Below the pieces are notes generated by a model. It was not told where the DNA came from, did no database searches, and saw nothing but the letters and a program-made list of their open reading frames with translations. Of a DNA stretch of 7,163 bases, positions 4,454 through 7,163 are shown piece by piece. Origin of the DNA: an uncultured bacterium (GTDB taxonomy: Bacteria; Cyanobacteriota; Vampirovibrionia; Gastranaerophilales; Gastranaerophilaceae); the NCBI GenBank assembly GCA_937894665.1, contig CALAWF010000062.1, positions 1 to 7,163 on the forward strand, in the 5' to 3' direction. Both the position numbers and the translations under genes were made by a program. Positions within the stretch are counted from its first letter, which is position 1. Each line of letters opens with the position of its first letter.

Positions 4454-7163
4454 TCAAGATTTTTTCAGATATTTTTTTAGATATTTCCCGGTATAAGATT
4501 CTTTACAATTCATAATATCTTCCGGAGTTCCAACGGCTACAATTTGTCCTCCTTCAACTCCGCCTTCTGGTCCAAGGTCTATGATGTGGTCTGCTATTTT
4601 TATCAAATCAAGATTATGTTCAATCATTAATATTGTATTTCCTTGGTCTGCCAACGCTTGGAGAATTTTAGCAAGTTTGTCCAAATCTGCCCAGTGTAAA
4701 CCGACAGAAGGTTCATCTAAAAGATATAAAGTTTTGCCGGTAGAGCGTTTGTTTAATTCTGATGCTAATTTAATTCTCTGAGCTTCTCCGCCTGATAAAG
4801 TTGTTGCACTTTGTCCAAGTTTCATATAATCAAGTCCAACGTCATTAAGCGTTTGAAGTTTATTTTTGATTGTCGGAATATTGTCAAAGAATTCTAATGC
4901 TTCGTGTACACTCATATCCAATACGTCAGAAATTGTTTTTCCCTTGTATTTAACCTCTAACGTTTCTCTGTTGTATCGTTTTCCTTTGCAGACATCACAT
5001 TTTACATAAACATCAGATAGAAAGTTCATTTCAATTTTAACAAGCCCATCCCCTTTACAAGCTTCACATCTTCCGCCTTTTACGTTGAAGCTAAATCTTC
5101 CTGGTTTGTAACCTCGAACTTTAGATTCATTTGTCTTTGCAAAAAGTTCTCTGATTGGTGTAAATACATCTGTGTATGTTGCAGGATTTGAACGTGGAGT
5201 TCTACCTATAGGAGATTGGTCAATATCAATAATTTTATCAATATTTTCAAACCCTAAAATTTCATCTACTCCTTGAGGTTTTGGCTTATTTTTTCTTAGT
5301 TTGTGAACAGCGTATTCATAAACCAAATCTTGCATAAGAGTAGATTTTCCACTTCCTGAAACTCCTGTTAAGATTACAATTTTCCCTAGTGGAATATCTA
5401 CGTTAACATTTTTTAAGTTGTTTAAATGAGCGTTTTTAACTTGTAAAAATTGTCCATTTCCTTCTCTAATTTTATCCGGAACAGGAATGTATTTTTCTCC
5501 GCTAAGGTATTTGCCTGTAATGGAACGTTTAGCCTTTATGATGTCGTCAACTGATCCTTGTGCGATAATTTCCCCTCCCGCAACTCCTGCTCTCGGTCCA
5601 ATATCGACAATATAATCTGCACTTCTAATAGTATCTTCGTCGTGTTCAACAACAATTAGAGTATTCCCAAGATTTCTCAATTTGAACAATGTTTTGATTA
5701 ACATATCGTTATCTCTTTGGTGAAGCCCAATAGAAGGTTCATCAAGTACGTACAAAACACCGCTCAAGCCACTTCCGATTTGAGAGGCTAGTCTGATTCT
5801 TTGAGATTCTCCTCCTGATAGAGTGCCTGCCATTCTGGCTAAATCCAAGTAGTGTAAACCTACATCGATTAGAAATTTTAACCTTGCTCTAATTTCATCT
5901 AAGATTTGTTTAGCAATCTTTAATTGATATTCTGTAAGTTCCAGATATAAATCTGTAATGAATTGGAATTCGTCATCAATGGACATTTTAGTAAATTCAA
6001 AAATGTTCTTATCTTTGATTTTAACTGCAAGAGGGAACGGTTTAAGTCTGGCACCGCCACATTTTGGACAAGGTTTTGCAACCATAAATTTTTCAATTTC
6101 TTCTCTCCAATAATCTCCTCCTGCATCATTGTATCTTTTTTCTAGGAATGGGATTACTCCGACAAAAGGTTGAATGTTTGTTTGATAACGGCTTGTTCCG
6201 AATTGTTTTACTCTGATTTTTATAGCTTCATCTGAACCATATAAAATAATATCTTGTTCTTTTTTAGATAATTTTTCAAACGGGGCATCCATATCGATAT
6301 TGTAAGCAGAGCATACAGAACTCAATAAATCGTGATAATAGGTTGTTGCACTTCGAGTTGCCCAAGCATATATTGCTCCTTTGTTAAGAGAAATTGTTTT
6401 GTCCGGAACAACTAAATCTGGGTCAACAACAAAATCTGCACCCAAACCTGCACATCTTTCACACGCTCCGTATGGGGCATTGAATGAAAAAATCCTAGGT
6501 GTCAATTCTTCAAAACTCAAATTACAATCGGGACAGGCTAATTTTTCGCTAAAGATAATTTCTTTATCTCCAACAATATCAACCATCATAATCCCGTCAG
6601 ATTTTTTTAGGGCAATTTGCACACTATCAGCAATTCTTGAGCGTGCAGATTCTTTTACAACAATTCTATCAACAACTACGCTAATATCGTGTTTTTTTGT
6701 TTTGGCAAGTTCAATTTCATCTTCATCAAGGTTGTAAATTTCTCCATCGACTTTTGCCCTAACAAATCCTTCTTGCCTTAATTCTTCAAATAGGGAGGAA
6801 TATTCTCCTTTTTTACCTCTAACAATTGGAGCTAAAATTTGGATTTTAGTTCCTTCACCCAGTTGGATAATTTTAGAAACTATTTCATCTAATGTTTGAG
6901 GTTTGATTTTTTTCCCGCAAACAGGGCAGTATGGCACACCAACTCTGGCGTATAAAAGTCTTAAATAATCATAAATTTCGGTAATCGTTCCAACTGTAGA
7001 ACGGGGGTTATTGCTTTTTGATTTTTGGTCAATAGAAATTGCAGGAGAAAGACCGTCAATATATTCAACATTAGGTTTATCCATTTGTCCTAAGAATTGT
7101 CTAGCGTATGTTGAAAGACTTTCTATATAACGTCTTTGTCCTTCTGCAAAAATTGTATCAAAT
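4454..7163 (-). CDS. uvrA: UvrA, excinuclease ABC subunit A (5' end beyond right edge)
   Basis: UvrA is the damage-scanning ATPase of nucleotide excision repair; it dimerises, loads UvrB onto lesions and leaves. The frame stays open from the stop at 4454 through 7163, giving 902 residues. The usual length is near 940, so about 40 residues, including the first Walker A, are outside. The segment at 7162-7085 still encodes conserved UvrA sequence (FDTIFAEGQRRYIESLS), so the Met at 7084 is not the start. Numbering from that Met: GLSPAISIDQKS at 11; CxxC at 53/56; zinc module C184, C187, C208, C211; CxxC at 339/342; signature LSGGESQR at 422 and Walker B LDEPS at 447 (first ATPase); Walker A GVSGSGKS at 574; zinc finger C673, C676, C696, C699; signature LSGGEAQR at 763 and Walker B LDEPS at 789 (second ATPase). 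The UvrB-binding region is present, so it is not the UvrA2 type. No clear terminator follows the stop. Confidence 0.97.
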   Translation of the reverse strand, partial: FDTIFAEGQRRYIESLSTYARQFLGQMDKPNVEYIDGLSPAISIDQKSKSNNPRSTVGTITEIYDYLRLLYARVGVPYCPVCGKKIKPQTLDEIVSKIIQLGEGTKIQILAPIVRGKKGEYSSLFEELRQEGFVRAKVDGEIYNLDEDEIELAKTKKHDISVVVDRIVVKESARSRIADSVQIALKKSDGIMMVDIVGDKEIIFSEKLACPDCNLSFEELTPRIFSFNAPYGACERCAGLGADFVVDPDLVVPDKTISLNKGAIYAWATRSATTYYHDLLSSVCSAYNIDMDAPFEKLSKKEQDIILYGSDEAIKIRVKQFGTSRYQTNIQPFVGVIPFLEKRYNDAGGDYWREEIEKFMVAKPCPKCGGARLKPFPLAVKIKDKNIFEFTKMSIDDEFQFITDLYLELTEYQLKIAKQILDEIRARLKFLIDVGLHYLDLARMAGTLSGGESQRIRLASQIGSGLSGVLYVLDEPSIGLHQRDNDMLIKTLFKLRNLGNTLIVVEHDEDTIRSADYIVDIGPRAGVAGGEIIAQGSVDDIIKAKRSITGKYLSGEKYIPVPDKIREGNGQFLQVKNAHLNNLKNVNVDIPLGKIVILTGVSGSGKSTLMQDLVYEYAVHKLRKNKPKPQGVDEILGFENIDKIIDIDQSPIGRTPRSNPATYTDVFTPIRELFAKTNESKVRGYKPGRFSFNVKGGRCEACKGDGLVKIEMNFLSDVYVKCDVCKGKRYNRETLEVKYKGKTISDVLDMSVHEALEFFDNIPTIKNKLQTLNDVGLDYMKLGQSATTLSGGEAQRIKLASELNKRSTGKTLYLLDEPSVGLHWADLDKLAKILQALADQGNTILMIEHNLDLIKIADHIIDLGPEGGVEGGQIVAVGTPEDIMNCKESYTGKYLKKYLKKS

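Noticed and set aside
5920..6145. Overlapping open frames on both strands of 60-69 codons
   Set aside because: Both are inside uvrA, whose frame is continuous and conserved here; they are shadow frames.
6381..6737. 118-codon plus-strand open frame, Ser-rich
   Set aside because: It is antisense to conserved UvrA zinc-module sequence, the composition is typical of a shadow frame, and no homology is recognised. The plus-strand frame at 4581-4781 is rejected for the same reason.
7082..7084. ATG at 7084 as the uvrA start
   Set aside because: The upstream in-frame codons to the window edge encode conserved UvrA residues, so this Met is internal and the gene is cut by the window edge.

Overview
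The window is AT-rich, with short intergenic gaps, good AAGGAG-type ribosome binding sites and AT-rich promoters, several with a TG upstream of the -10. It reads as ordinary chromosome of a low-GC bacterium. No mobile element, phage gene, tRNA, rRNA or CRISPR array is visible. The mix of genes fits a gut-type Gastranaerophilales (Melainabacteria/Vampirovibrionia) genome: a short-class S-adenosylhomocysteine hydrolase, a DUF475 (TerC-like) membrane protein, small exported proteins of unknown family and a standard UvrA. This placement is a judgement from general likeness, not a demonstrated assignment.

Layout from left to right: (1) 1-629, minus strand, the N-terminal 209 codons of an unrecognised cytoplasmic protein that runs off the left edge. 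(2) 630-809, a divergent promoter region with a perfect 8-bp inverted repeat just before the ribosome binding site of the next gene. (3) 810-2075, plus strand, ahcY. (4) A bidirectional terminator between convergent genes. (5) 2155-3201, minus strand, a DUF475 polytopic membrane protein. (6) A strong hairpin terminator. (7) 4388-3344, minus strand, a two-gene unit of exported paralogues of 207 and 137 residues, driven by a well-formed promoter at 4412-4440. (8) 4454 to the right edge, minus strand, uvrA, lacking only about the first 40 codons including its first Walker A motif.

The genes do not form one pathway. AhcY clears S-adenosylhomocysteine from methylation reactions, UvrA starts nucleotide excision repair, and the DUF475 protein is probably a transporter of unproven substrate. 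The least explained part is the tandem pair of exported proteins. They share a 23-residue signal peptide, a nearly gapless N-terminal motif (VxxLxDFxTxNPP), a central FxFxPxSY motif and a C-terminal QxFxLxFP motif. The larger one carries an extra segment of about 60 residues with a Gly/Ala-rich hydrophobic stretch. I do not recognise the family, and it is the best candidate here for something undescribed.
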